Positions 1 to 12,896 of a stretch of 64,000 bases of DNA are shown here, one piece after another. Origin of the DNA: Vanessa cardui (lineage: Eukaryota; Arthropoda; Insecta; Lepidoptera; Nymphalidae); assembly GCF_905220365.1 (NCBI RefSeq), contig NC_061154.1:14012001-14076000 (forward strand), written 5' to 3'. How positions within the stretch are numbered: the stretch's first letter is position 1; every line of letters starts with the position of its first letter. The notes below the pieces were generated by a model. That model did no database searches. It was not told the DNA's origin and saw nothing but the letters and a program-made list of their open reading frames with translations. The position numbers and the translations under genes are program-made.

Positions 1-2750
1 TTATATGACCAAAATAAATAAATACTTTATTCTAAATATTACAACAATAATGAGGCTTTTTTTAATTCACACTTAATTTGTCAGGTATCAACTACTAGCT
101 CCATCTTTGTGTCGACAACACACTGTTATAGCACCATTGTACTATTTCATATAGATATGTTAAAAGAGATGGCGCTTTAAAAGTGCGTTGAAATACCGCA
201 TACCAATAACAGATGGTACCTATGTAAATTAAAAATAAAATATTTGCCATTATTTTTAAATATTCAAGTAGGTACATTATAGGATTGTATAGATAATGAT
301 TACAAATAATTCGGTCAATATTGTCAATTGACTAGTAGCAGCAATTTGGATAGAGGTGAAAATTAGTAAATGTTTTTAGTACGTATGTTAAATGATATAT
401 CAAATGAAATTTCAAATTTAGGTGTACAAAATGATTGTTTTGCTAAAAATATAATGTTTACGTCAATGTCCCACCAAATATATAAGGCTACATTCGTGTA
501 TGTTAATAATGGAGTTGTAAGTTTTTAAGTTGGAGGGAAATACGTTTAAACACCGTTCCGAAATTATATTCTGTTTTTGAAGTCGTTAAACGAGAAACGA
601 GTTAGTAAAATTTAAAACTGATACATTTAATATTTTAAAGCATTTTTATTTCATAATGTGGAAAAAACAATTGCATAATGCATTCCTGATATTGTTCGTG
701 TCATTTTGTTACAACAGAGGGCTCTTTCATGATACTTTGAAGTACCACATGTCAATAACAGATGGCACTGAAACACCTCACTTAACAATATGTATTTATT
801 TTTAAGATTAATTTTAATTTGCCTCCATATGTCCCGAAAATAATTAAATGATAGTTTATTTAATAATAATAAAAAAAAACATTTTTAAAAAAAGAACAAC
901 GTTTGAATTTTTTTTCTAATAGTAGTAATAGTTCAGTTATTACCTCAAAAACATCTTTTTCGTTCTAACGAAAGAAGATTTATTCATATAATACTTCGCT
1001 ACCTTAGAAGTATTAACTTTAATTACTTTTAATTATGTTATTTTTGATAACGGATAAATATTCTACTTCATTGCGTTCATTGCAAAGAGTTTTAAGAGAC
1101 TAGTTTGATTATTGATACCATTGTTGCGCAATTGTCAGGCCCAGGTCCAATAAATTTGCTTTGAAGAATGAAGATGTATGGAAACTAAAACAATGATGGT
1201 ATAGCAACGTTAACTTCGGCCCTTCAATTTGGAAAGAATAACCAAATTGAACTATGAACTCATAAAAGCGAATCATTAAAGTTTAATTGCGTTAAATATT
1301 TGAAAGTATATAGAATAAGTTATAAGTTCAATGTTATCACTTTTTCTGTTATTCATTAAACGCAGTTGGTCCATACATTAATTATTTGTAAGCACTAGTA
1401 TTGAACGAATCCCTTGTCGATATTCACTAATGCGCAATTTAAGTAAATCGAAAAATACATATGCCGCTGTTCTTCGAATATTTCAGGTAATATTAGCAAT
1501 TCTTTTAAAAAACAGTCGAAGCTCTTATTCTGGTCGTCTTAATATAATATAATAATTAAAGCAATATCCAAGAGCGTTCTGATTCGCGTCGATTAATCAG
1601 TTATAAAAAACATAACAACTTTGATAACTTTTCATATTACTTATTTAGGAGATTCCTTTATCCATATAACTGGCTAGAACAAATAAAAAAAAAACATAAG
1701 CGCGAGAAACTGCATTTAATTCTTCTTATACCGCCATTAATTCTTCTTTTTGGGCGCGGACTGTAAGGTCGATATTGGAGCGACTTGTAATAGGCTATTT
1801 GACAATGCGAAAAATAAACTGTGAATTATTCTAATCAGTGTATAGGCACCGTGCAGAAACAATAGAGGGCGTTATAATTCCGACAGTAGAGACACCGTGC
1901 GAGTAAAAAAAGAAACTTCCCAGACACATTGGTGGCAGGCTGGTAGCTGTCAAGTCTGTAAATATGATTTTACAATGATCAAAATTATAAAACATGGTTT
2001 TTTACCAATTAACAATGATCTTATAGTTATCTTCTTTTACTGATACAGCTTGCATTCGACATTGGTGTCTTTCAAATCTTTGAATTTTTTGATCCAAGTT
2101 TTTTATATTTTTTTCACCAGGAAAAATTGTAGGTACATACGAGGGGTGTATAGGATTTTCGGATTTTCTGTTGCCAGTAAAATGGGCGCTGCAGATGGTG
2201 ATATTTTTAGATGGGAACCAGTTATTTGGTTGTCTACTAAAAGAAACAACGGTTATAGGTTAGACTCAACGATCGACGAAAATTTAACTGTCTTCCATAA
2301 CAGTTACCCACAACATTGGTGATTTTTATATAAATAAAATCAAATAGTACTTTTTAAATACTTGAAGGTATACTTACGTGTGTTTTATAACTGCATTTAT
2401 CCATTTCACTCTTTTATACCTAAGCCATGGCATGTGAGTACTATTAGTAGGGAAATAGTAAAATTTTACACCCTTAAAATTGTTTTTGGATGTATAACGG
2501 CATCCAGAAATACAACAATACATTTCGATAGCTCAAATTATCAAAAATTAACACGATAATTCAGAAATATTTTCCGTTGTTTGACAGTAGAATTTTTGAA
2601 ATTGAGGGTAAAGGTTTTGAATATGAGTCACGAGATGGCAGAGTCATCGCTACACACGGTGCCTATATTATGAGTTTAAAATGGTTATTTACTAACGAAA
2701 CTTAATATAATACTTAATTTATTCAAAAATCAATAAATAAAAATGCATTT
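1..2750. other. AT-rich spacer with two diverged copies of a short repeat
   Basis: No supportable gene. Two related stretches occur at 167-220 and 717-770, both with ACCAATAACAGATGG or GTCAATAACAGATGG and a similar flank (TTTGAARTACC-type), suggesting an old dispersed element. A short open frame at 2050-2322 has no recognisable domain and I do not count it as a gene. Confidence 0.5.
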
Positions 2751-2794
2751 TTTCAAACGTTTGTCACGTGACACAAACGAAACGCTCCTGATTG

Positions 2795-2945
2795 GCCGGG
2801 CTTATGATGAAGTCACTTTGTTGTAAACCTTGCTTTTCTACTATATGTACCACAGATTAAAATACAGCAAAGTGACGTCACCGACCCCATTGCAGCGCCA
2901 AAACGCGAAAACGCTACTTGGACAATAGTAGCGTTTTCGCGCGTT
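2795..2945. repeat. MITE-like inverted-repeat cluster
   Basis: Two inverted repeats lie side by side. The outer pair is imperfect: TGAAGTCACTTTGTTGT (about 2809-2825) against the reverse complement of ACAGCAAAGTGACGTCA (about 2867-2883). The second is a perfect 15-bp hairpin, CGCGAAAACGCTACT (2904-2918) and AGTAGCGTTTTCGCG (2927-2941), with an 8-nt loop. It is locally GC-rich in AT-rich DNA. Probably a remnant of a small non-autonomous DNA transposon; target-site duplication not identified. Confidence 0.45.
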
Positions 2946-5799
2946 ATTTAAATATGGAATTTTTAATATGATATTTTTCGGCAAATATGTACTAGAAATA
3001 AAAAAAAGTCTACTTTTACTGGGTTCCTTAACCTCTACTAAATAATATAAAATGGATTTTATAAACCAGTCAAATAGCCTATTTGTTATAAGTGTTTTTT
3101 GTGTCCTATTTGGATTGGCTTTATTTATGTTAAGGTATTTTCGAAGTCAGACCTATTTTTGGTTTAATCTATTTAATTTTCACTTCTGTTTGCTAAATAT
3201 GTATATATATATATATATGAAGTAGTAAAATACGAACGGTATTAATTCAATGGTATTCCGTATAAATCACGTTAGTTTTATATTTTATGAACTTCGAATT
3301 TTAATAGTGTAGAACTGAAGACTATTGGAAATTACCATTGTGAGCTTTCACACACAGTATTTAGCAGTAAATGCTATTTAATTACCTGTTGGTTGTACGT
3401 TAGATGTTGTACTTACTGATACTGCTACTGTAAGAGTACTGCCGCACGAGGGCAGGCTTTTAAGATACTTCGCACACGTTATTCAAACAAAATGACTCGA
3501 AGCCAGAACGAGATACGACTGTTGGCGGGATTTACTAGGACTACGTCATGAATGCCACGTTGCTTACTGGTTAGGGTATGCCTTTATTATGTAAAATAGA
3601 CTTTTTACCCACCATCCTCACCTCGGCCCACCTCTGCGGGCCTCCAATTCCTATGGGGTCCTCAGTACAGAGACCCCTAGCCCGTTCTGAAGAGTATCTT
3701 AGTTGTTGGTTGTACTACATGTACTACATGTACATTTACTTGTTGGCTATGCAGGTACCGTGTTGGGTGTTGTGGAATATGTTGAAAAATAGTGTTATAT
3801 AGAGGGTACTAGGGGAAATTCTTTTAATTTTAAAGCTTCAAATAGAATCATTTTAAGTAAAACATCGAATCATCCATCATGTGAATGATCATAAAGTGAA
3901 AAAATTGATAAGTTCCAACACTCACTTTAGTTAATATTTACTTATTCATTTTATTCAAGAATAATAAAAATTCCACACAAAACATTTTTAAGTTAACATA
4001 ATAATCTTAATTATGTTATAAATATTAATAAAATGATATTTATTATAAGACAAAGTAAATTTTCAGTTAATAATAATATAAATAATAAGTAGGTACTTGT
4101 AGGTAGATACAGTAAGAAGTATTAATCTAAGATTTTTTTTTACAAATTATTTTGATTATAATTAAATGTTTCTAAACAATATATTTTTGAAGCGTGACTT
4201 ATATTATTGTATTATATTTAATGTGAATAGAATATAGCACATATTTTGTAAAATTACCTCTGGATGGGTACAAAATTTTATTAAAAATTAAACATTGAAC
4301 TAAGTTTAGACTTTTGACAATGAACATTTTCGCATGGAAATTAATAGTGTTACAAGACAAAACGTCTATCTTCCTTCTTCGGATCTTATAAAATAATATT
4401 CTTTTATCGATCCTTTTTTATTTTTAACTATTAAATAATTAACTTATAAGATATATATTTTTTAAATTTCTGTTGTTACAGGTAAAAAAATATTTCACCA
4501 ATACAGAAGTAGGTAGTACTTCCTGTAAAAAAATAATTCATGTTATGTAATTAAATAGATGGGGTTTTTTGACAGATTTTATTAAATATGCGTTTTTGAT
4601 TATCTTTAAGTTATTTCAAATATTATAAAAATGGTACAAGCTTTATTTAGTAGTTTAATTTTAAAATCCCATTTAGTTTTTATATTTTTTTTATTAGTTA
4701 TATAAGAGTTGTAGCAAATTTTTTCAGACAGTGATATTAATATTAAATATTAAATTATGTTCTTCGATTATTTCTTATATTCTGATAATACCTACATACT
4801 TACCTCGGATACAAATAGCGATATCGTAAAAAAATTAAATCAAATCTCAGACTTATTATAAATATCTAATACCTTTAAAGGTTGATTATTTTTAAAAAAA
4901 AATAAAAAAAATCCATCAAATTCATAGACAGTAAAAAAATAAATAGTATTTCATTATTTTTTTTTGATAAGGGACCGTGGATAATTAGGCAAATATATAT
5001 AAATTTTGTTAACAAATTTATTTAACGACAATATACACAAGAAAAACGAACTTTACAAAATGCATAACACCAGCCCATAAACTACGTATACAAAATTAAC
5101 AGTGCAATTAATAGCAAAAATCAATACGACTAGATAAAAAATTGTCCGAGGACATAAATAATTGAGGCCAAAAACAAAAATATATTATAATACTTGTTAA
5201 AATGAAAGAACAATCTTTCATTGTTAGTAATTTTATTATTTTTACGAGTGTCTTTAAGGATAAGTATTTATTTATTACAATTATACATTTATTACAGTGA
5301 ACATTGCAGCAGATTTACCGATTTTATTTTTTACATTAATCTGAATTTATTCATTTTTGTTATTTAAAATCTTAAAGTGATTATATGGAATGACAAAAAT
5401 ATTTGTTCAGCTTAAACAATTCTGGTTTGCAGTTTGGTAAAATGATGTATTAATTTAAGTCAAGAGCGATAACGTTTAAATAGGTGTACCTTCATTTCAC
5501 ATGAAAATCTGCCACAGCTTAAGTGATTTCTATCACTTTAATTTAAAGAATTTACGTACTAATATTACACACCACGGAACCTTTAAAATAGCAATTGCTT
5601 GAGAGCAATAATATAAATAATGTTTTGGATTTATACATATATGGTATATGGAAAGTCTGGTTTGTAAAAAATGCTGGATATAAAATTGGAAATAACTTAT
5701 ACACGTTACAATAACGTTTCAGCGGAGGCTTAATAAATTAATATTATACAAAACGTTATTTAATATTTATGAAATTAAAATGTACGATAAATCACATGA
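2946..5799. other. Spacer and probable 3' UTR of the tail-anchored protein gene
   Basis: Very AT-rich, with a (TA)n run near 3200-3218. No gene. The part next to 5800 should be the 3' UTR on the minus strand; possible AATAAA signals in that orientation occur near 5346-5351, 5323 and 5288, but I cannot choose between them. Confidence 0.5.
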
Positions 5800-8700
5800 T
5801 TATTGCTTTCCATCCGGTGGATTGAAAAATTCCCAGTGATGGTGATGAATAGTTCGACTATCGCTTAGACCGAACATAATTAACCCAGCAATTAGAACGA
5901 GAAATATCACCATTGCCATTTGGACATCCCTTTTGTCTTCCGTTCTATTAATATACGTCATAAACGTATTAAAAATGTTTCTGAATGTTCTACTAATCGA
6001 AGTTTGGCATACTCTTAGGAATTGAGCACCCGCTTCTGTTATCGTAGGTTCATGAATTCTAGTAGGCGGTGGAAGCCTTCTTGGTGATGGCCTTGGTTTT
6101 CCTTCTTCTGAACTCGATTCACTGTGTTGCACCGCCGGTTTTCTTTTTGATCGCCTAACTGGTGGTGGTGGGGTTTGATGTTGATCATGAAGTTCACTTA
6201 AATGCCGTTCTCTGTGAGAGTATGAGCGAGGGTGTAACGATGACGTAGGTATAGCTATATCCTGAAGATAAGAATACAGTAATGGTGTTAGGTCTGGTGG
6301 TGGAGGCCTTTGTGGTGGCGCAGCAGTTTCTTCAGCAGTTTCAGGGCGAGGTAAAGTTGATTGGTGTTCTGTTGTTTGTTTGTGTTCCTCGGGTATTGAC
6401 GTAGTTTCTTCTGATTTTACAGGTAAAGCATTGTCTGTTTGTGTTTCTTCCTCTCTACTTACTGGTCTTATAGGTTCAGTTGTATCCTGGGTTTGAGACA
6501 TAACTGGAGGTATAACATTGGTTGATATTTCAGCGAATTTTTTCACAATTTCGTCTATTACGGTTTGAGAAAATTCAATTCCACTGACTGAAATATGACC
6601 TGACTTTGAATCCATTTCATTAACATTTAAAGTCATGCCTTCAATGTCAGATACAAGAATTTTCGTCGCTTGTAATTCGGAAACGTTAAGTCGGCCCACA
6701 TCTAAATCCCTTACTTGAAGTCGTTGTGTAACTAAATTGTCTAACTGGACATCCCTGCTTGTATCAGATACTCTTTCAAGAGCGTGATCACTTTCTGGTG
6801 CAGCAACTTTTTTTGAACTTCTGGTTTGTATATTCCTTCCTCTGGGTAGTGGTGGGACATCTGGGATAAGAGATTCTTCAATATCAATGGGTTGCACAGT
6901 TAATGACGCCTCTGTTAAAATTTCGTCTCTTTCATTAATTCTTGTTGGACTAGAAACCCTTTTTTCTACAAGTATTACAGTCGGTGAAGTTCTTCCAAGA
7001 TTTGTTTTAGGTAATTCTGAGTGAATTTTAGGATCCGAAAGCTTAAATGATTTTTCTGATCGTGAAACTGGTCGCGAAGTGCGATGTGATTCTGACATTT
7101 TGTCATGGACCTTACCTAAAATAGATTCCTCGTCAACTATATCTCTTAACGAACTAGACATAGATATGTCAAGATTTTCATCCATTCCTAATTCATAGTC
7201 AATATCGTCAGGTAGCGGATCTGTTTGAGTTGATACCTCTATTTCAACTATGTCCTGTGCTTCTGACTTTTGTTGTAAATTTTCAGGCGTAGAAGCTGAT
7301 CTTATATCAGATTTTTGTAATTGCACTTCCATATCATCTGACATTTTTTTTCGTTTTGGGCCTCTTGGTGGCCGAGGCGGGGGAGGCAAAGGTCTATCTT
7401 TCATTTTGCTTACAACTGCGCCAGATTGTAAATCTTTATGTAACTCTTCAAACCGCGGTTCATCTATTTCATCGTATTGCGTCAAGTCTCCGTTCATTGA
7501 ATCTTTTGTATAACTGTTTAAGGTCATGAGGCTTGTCGACGACTTCTTTCTCGGAGGACGGCTTGGCATTTCAGTTTTCTTGGCAGACACAGTATAGTAC
7601 TTTCGTTCAGCACTATGGCTTTTACGTTGTCTATTTGGTGGTGTTTTGCTTTTAGACCGTCTCACCATTTTACTAGGTGTATAGTTACCTTTGTCGACTG
7701 TGGCATATCCAGGACTTTCTTGGCGTATATTGCTTCCAGCCTCAACTTCGTCAGCTGATACTATATGAGTATCTAAAATTAAAGATTCTGCACCATGCGA
7801 TGTTCGGTCGTCATCACACAATGATGTTGCCCTTGAACTCCTTGAACGATTGCGCCCTGGGGGTAGTGGACTTTGCTCATTAGTTTCCGTCTTTGGAATA
7901 ACATATTCGTGTTCAGTTCTATACACGATAATCTGTAAATAAAATAATGAATAGTTAAAATGCAAGTATTCTATATTTCAATATGAACGCTGAGATGACG
8001 CGTGACTCATATTGGATAATTATTTGTTGGTTTTAAAACAATTAAACAGAATTTGTAACCCTTTACCTAATATTAAAAGTAAAATATTTGTTTTCAATAG
8101 TCCGTGCAGTATTGTGCTTTATATTGTAAAATAGGAAGAAAAAGCTAAATTCCGAATAGAATATATATCAAACAATTCAATGAAAGTAATAGTTATAATC
8201 TAATTACCGCGAAAGAATTTTTATTTGTTTGTGTGTTGATACAGACATAATTTCGATATTCATATCAATTCATCTAGCAACTGAAAGTAATATATTATAA
8301 ATAATTAAACGTTATTGTCCGTCTTACTGAATACATATTTCGTTTTGGTTTTAACTAGGTCAACAATCAGATGACGGCGGCGGGCGTCCGAAAATACAAT
8401 TCACGTTTCGTCCAGAAGTTTATATGTATCTACTGGACATCTGCCAGTACTAGTCGTCTGCACTGAATTTATTTTCTGTACTGAACCCATTGCATTATAG
8501 TATCTGTTAAATTCATAAAGTTTTGAAAAATTATTTTAAATTTATTGAATTATAATGACAGATGCTTCTTTGAGTATTATTATATATATGTATATACATA
8601 TATATATATATACAAACTACAAATATAATGATGATTATGTTAGATTCATTTTATTTGCAAAATGACCTTGACGATTTATTTTTAAATAATGAATAGATTG

Positions 8701-11700
8701 TGTATGTTGTTTACATTCATAGGTCTTTTGTTTTAAACGTGGTATTATAAATTTTAAAATAATGATGAAATTGGACTTCAACTATGTAATCATATATTTT
8801 GGTTTGATACTTACATCTTCAGCCGGTTCCTTAGGCAGGCGCCATATTTCGGGTGGAGTAAAATCATTTAAAGATGAATGTTTTAGATCTTTTTTTATAG
8901 ACTTCCTTTTCCTTTTAGGTGGCATAGGAAGAGTTTTCGATTGTATTGGTATACTTTCAGGATATTCTATTACATCGTCGTTTGCATATTCGTGTATAGA
9001 ATGGAGATCAGTTTGTGGTCTAAGCTCCAAATCATTAATTGAATTATTGAGATCAGTATTACTACTACTGATAACTCCATTTATTGGTCTGCCATTCATC
9101 TGGTCTTCGGATATTCCTAAATCTATTTCACTAAATTGCATGCTTGCTGTGACACTATCATCGATATAGTGAATTGATTCAGTCTCTCTTTTCTTTCGTT
9201 TGGCTCTTGAGGGTCTTACAGGTGGGAATGTGTAATATCCATCATCTCTGTCATTTAAGTCCTCCGTTGAATAAGTTATAGGTTCTTTATATCCATTCAT
9301 TAGTTCTGGGTCTTCTTCCGGTTCGTTTACGTAAATATTTTGAGTATCAATTCCCTTGTTACTCCCCATTACAGCGAGAACATTTTTAGGAATATTAAAT
9401 GCTTGTCGTATTTCGTCGCTCAAGTATTCCCGAACTTGAATATTTTCTCGAGAAATTCCTCTCGGTCGAACAAAAAATTCGTCGTTATTTAATTCGTTTA
9501 TATGTGTATATTCCAAGTTAGACGGTGAGATGTCGGTTGTTGAGTTTGCGTTACGATTTTCATTAAGATTTTGCTGATTTTCTTCTTCATCCATATACAC
9601 TTGGTCTAACTTATCAAAATCATAAGTCCTACTAAACTGTTTTCTTTCTTCAACATCGTTATCATAATTGGTTTCATTATCGACAGTACCATATTCTCTT
9701 GGTTGTTCTGAACTATCTGGCATATAAGAAGCAGGTTCATCTTGATTGGCTTTTTTAACTCGAGTAAATGTAAATGTCGGAGGTGGTGTGTCTTCTCTAT
9801 TTAATGTAGGCGAAGAAGATGTTTTCTGTATTTGTGACTTTTTCTTTCTATTAAATAGCCTTGGATACGTTTTAGCCTCAAAATCAACTGTTGCTACATT
9901 CTGTAAGTCAGATGTTGATTCAGACATGTTACTTTCAACTTTGGGTCCCTTTTTTCTACCAAGACTCGGAAAATTTATTTTCGGTCTTTCAGGCATTTTA
10001 AATTTTGGCATTTCAGGGACATTAAACTTTGGGCGGTCAGGAAAACTAAACTTTTTTCGGTCACCAAAAGACAATTTTTCAGATATATTGATTTTTTTAA
10101 ATTTAGGCCGTTCCGGTAAACTAAATTTTCTTTTTTCTGTCGATGTTAATTTAGGTCGTTCGGGCATTTTGAACTTCGGACGCTCCGGCAAATTAATTTT
10201 AGGCCGATCTGGTAAGCTAAACTGCTTATTTCTTAAATTATGTAGTTTAGTTTTTAATTTACCAGCCTGCGTTTTAAGTTTGCCTGTCCCTTCTTTGATA
10301 CGTTGTTGAATTTTGTGGTCACCACCATCGCCATTTTTATTACGACTACTTCGCTTTAATGGCAAATTTTCTAAAGCCGATGAATCTACTTGACTTGTAC
10401 TTACTTCGCATTCGGTACGTGATACAGTCGAAGGCGTATTTACGAAAAAACGTTCTTCAATATCTTTTTGTAATGTTTCAGCATTTGTAAATTCTTCTGT
10501 CTTTTCAGTGTTTATATTCTCTTTATCGTCAATTTGTTCATCTTCATCGGAAGTATGTTGCAAATATTTCCGTTCTAAAGATGTCGTGCTTGATAGCTCA
10601 TCGTCCGTTTTAACCATTGTTGGTTTTTCATCAATACTCGGCGCCGTATAAATTATATTCGGGGGTGGCTTATCTATTATTTCGTATTCGTGATCACTGA
10701 AAAAGAAGTTATTGTATATAATATGTTATTAAAATATAAAATGTTTTCAAAATAAAAATATAGTTCGCATAAATAAACACAAAAAAATAAATATATTTCG
10801 CTAAGCGCTGAAAAGATATAAAAATATATAAAAAATAAATCGCAAAAATTGAGATGCTTTGCAAAAGTTTATATTTAAATACACTCACACACGTTTCAAA
10901 ACTTACATTTAGGCCAACTGTTGGCGCTCGTTTTAGCCTCAGCAGTCGCCGGGCAAAATGCGATAAAGTGCTTTCAGAATTATTTTGCAGTTGTAATTTT
11001 GATCATAAAATCATATTTATGTAATTATGAATAAGAGCCTTACCTCACATTTGAAATAATATTACTAGCTCGCGATGTTGGCCTAGTACCGACTGGGTTG
11101 GTTCTCTCCGGTAACAATGAATCACACTGAAAAAACTGACATGCACATCGTACTTCCGGCGTGTATAATTGAACACTGCCTTCTCTTGTTGGCCTTACAG
11201 GTTTTTCTATAGGAGTCCCACCTTCGGATGTCCATCGACGCAATTTACTCATAACTATCACCCAACCGTAATAAGGTTACACCCGAGGCATAGTTGCTTT
11301 TTAAATATATTTCCGGAATTTCGTACACTGACAATGAGTCAGTAAAAGAGCATGTTTCGAAAGACGGTCAGTAAATGAACTAACTAATGTGAAAGCAACC
11401 GCGAGCGCTGATCACTGATGACAATTTTAAAGCGCTTACCCGATGTGCAGAAAGACGTGCCGGAGAGTGCTATATTTAACAGACATACATATATAAGCTA
11501 GCACGTTCGCTTTGCAATTGAAAGGCGAATGTTATGTCACTGTTACGTATAACGAAGCGCAAGTTTAAAAATAATAGTTTTGAGAAACTTACCTGTTAGG
11601 TGTAGACCAATCTTTACTAATGGATTCGTCATCTTTTTGGTTGTTATTCCGAGGACTTGGGCTAGGAGACGATTCAATGGGTATTGCTGTTGACTGTTCT

Positions 11701-12896
11701 ATAGTGTTATCATCATCATATATTTCTGTAATGGTTATATTGGGGGAGTCGTTGGTTTTTCTGGTATCATCTTTTTGATTTTGGTACACTTCTTCTACAT
11801 TTGGTTCTTCGGAATCCATTTCTTCATCTAAAAGTATGGCTTCTTTATTTACATCGTCAATTTTATGAAGTTTCTCCATAATATATTCATCGGCTTTTAA
11901 AGATGTATTATCTTCAGTAACTAAGCTGGGGTCTTGAGATGCAATAGATTTTTTCTCAAAAATACTATCATTTTCATTTATGTTATTATTTTGTGTTTCT
12001 AATTTAGTACTATTATTATCTACTTCAGACGAAAAATGTAAAGACTTTTCTGTATCACCTTCCTTAGATTCTTCAATATCTTCATATATGTGTTCTTTCT
12101 TCTTCCTTGGTGGCGGTGTATCAAGACTCATCGTTTTAGTCATTTCATCAGAACTTCCCAATTTTATGGCACTAAATTTTTGTCTTCTAACAGCTCCGGG
12201 CGAGTTTTTCAGCTGTCGTATTTCTTGAATTTCATCGTTTTTCTTTCTTTTTGTTCCAGGAGACTTTTCACTTTCAACTTTATCAAGCTTATGTAATGTT
12301 TTGTCGGCTAAATGTTTAATTTTGTTTACCAAAGGGTGACAGCATTTTGTTTTTTCTCGTGTTTCTGTAATACCGATATATTGTTGTTCCGGAATCCGTC
12401 GTTTCAATATACTCTTTGGTGAAACACTTATTGGTTTTTCTATAGGAGGTGATAAGCGGACGTTAGTCTGAGTATCCGTTTTTTTTTCTTTGGATGTATT
12501 AGGTGCTGTATTAGATACTTTATTAATAATGTCATCCTCTGAGTCTAATGAAATTTCTTTGGAAAAATTTGGTACATGAACTCCTTCATCTTTCCCTTCT
12601 TCGCTATGCTTTCTGCTGCTACCTGGAGATGAGTCGAGGTTAAGTATTTTTTGAGACCCCTTGTCAATAGGAGAATGAGTCCGCGATTTTGAAAATTCAC
12701 GTGACATACTTCTTCTTGGTGTCGTTTCCCTTATTATATCTTCTGCCGTTATCTCACCTTCGAGTGGTGCTTTTAAAAGATGGGTCCAAGGGTAACCACC
12801 GGCTTCACGAGCTTTTTTCAAATCTTCCCATTGATACGTTTTTATAGGCACAGGGGGTATTTTTTTTTCATTATCTGGTGACAATTCAGATTCCAT
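5800..12896 (-). CDS. Large tail-anchored, disordered protein with PERPK repeats (long isoform, 3 coding exons)
   Basis: Joined exons on the minus strand: 12896-11593, 10696-8815 and 7932-5800 (1,772 aa, stop TAA). Donors GTAAGT follow exons 1 and 2, and acceptors read TTTTTCAG and TTTACAG; frame is kept (phase 2, then phase 0), which is strong support. The start ATG (MESELSPDNE) has an in-frame TAA shortly upstream. The protein is mostly low-complexity (Ser, Lys, Glu, Pro). Exon 1 has an ordered-looking N-terminal stretch (YQWEDLKKAREAGGYPWTHL). Exon 2 has a PERPK repeat block. Exon 3 has Pro-rich stretches (RPLPPPPRPPRGPKRKK, VPPLPRGR), which look like SH3 ligands, then a Leu/Val-periodic segment and a single C-terminal membrane helix with a 21-residue tail. 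There is no signal peptide, so insertion is probably post-translational, with the large domain in the cytosol. I do not recognise the family; a membrane-to-cytoskeleton scaffold is a guess from composition. A second first exon gives a 1,407-aa form. Confidence 0.85.
5803..5925 (-). other. C-terminal membrane anchor and short tail
   Basis: The last about 41 codons of the tail-anchored protein. A 20-residue hydrophobic helix (VQMAMVIFLVLIAGLIMFGL) is preceded by charged TEDKRD and followed by 21 residues including HHHHWEFFNPPDGKQ. One helix at the extreme C-terminus without a signal peptide is the tail-anchor layout (GET/TRC-type insertion into ER or nuclear envelope, or mitochondria). The aromatic/His-rich lumenal tail is unusual. 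Confidence 0.75.
7933..8814 (-). other. Intron 2 of the tail-anchored protein gene
   Basis: Bounded by GTAAGT at 8814-8809 and TTTACAG ending at 7933, phase 0. It holds a TA/TATATG microsatellite around 8580-8615. No other feature seen. Confidence 0.75.
9961..10227 (-). repeat. PERPK-type protein repeat block (AHNAK/periaxin-like)
   Basis: Inside exon 2 of the tail-anchored protein gene, about nine copies of a short unit of form [FIL]-x-[LFMV]-P-[ED]-[RM]-P-K run almost head to tail, e.g. FSLPDRPK, INLPERPK, FKMPERPK, FNVPEMPK. They cover roughly residues 592-680 of the long isoform. Spacing is mostly 8 residues with two interruptions (LTSTEKRK and KKINISEK). Alternating hydrophobic and Pro-acid-basic-Pro positions resemble the repeats of AHNAK and periaxin, where they form extended scaffolding segments; homology to those proteins is not shown. 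Confidence 0.8.
11044..11252 (-). CDS. Alternative first coding exon of the tail-anchored protein gene (short isoform)
   Basis: This exon lies in intron 1 of the long form. ATG at 11252-11250 opens MSKLRRWTSEGGTPIEKPVR and the frame stays open to a donor GTAAGG at 11043. An in-frame TAA lies just upstream of the ATG and I see no usable acceptor there, so it is best read as a first exon. It ends with two bases of a split codon, the same phase as the long first exon, so both can join the acceptor at 10697; joining them to each other would need an acceptor that is absent. The product would be 1,407 aa. The encoded 69 residues contain Cys-rich RCACQFFQC, which could be an acylation or metal site, but that is inference. 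Confidence 0.7.

Noticed and set aside
5803..5925. KASH domain at the C-terminus of the tail-anchored protein
   Set aside because: A short lumenal tail after one helix and a PP pair are suggestive, but KASH peptides end in PPPX at the very C-terminus; here the end is NPPDGKQ and the tail is short.
7250..10309. Plus-strand frames at 7250-7513, 8762-9169 and 9746-10309
   Set aside because: Mirror images of the low-complexity minus-strand exons; no independent support.
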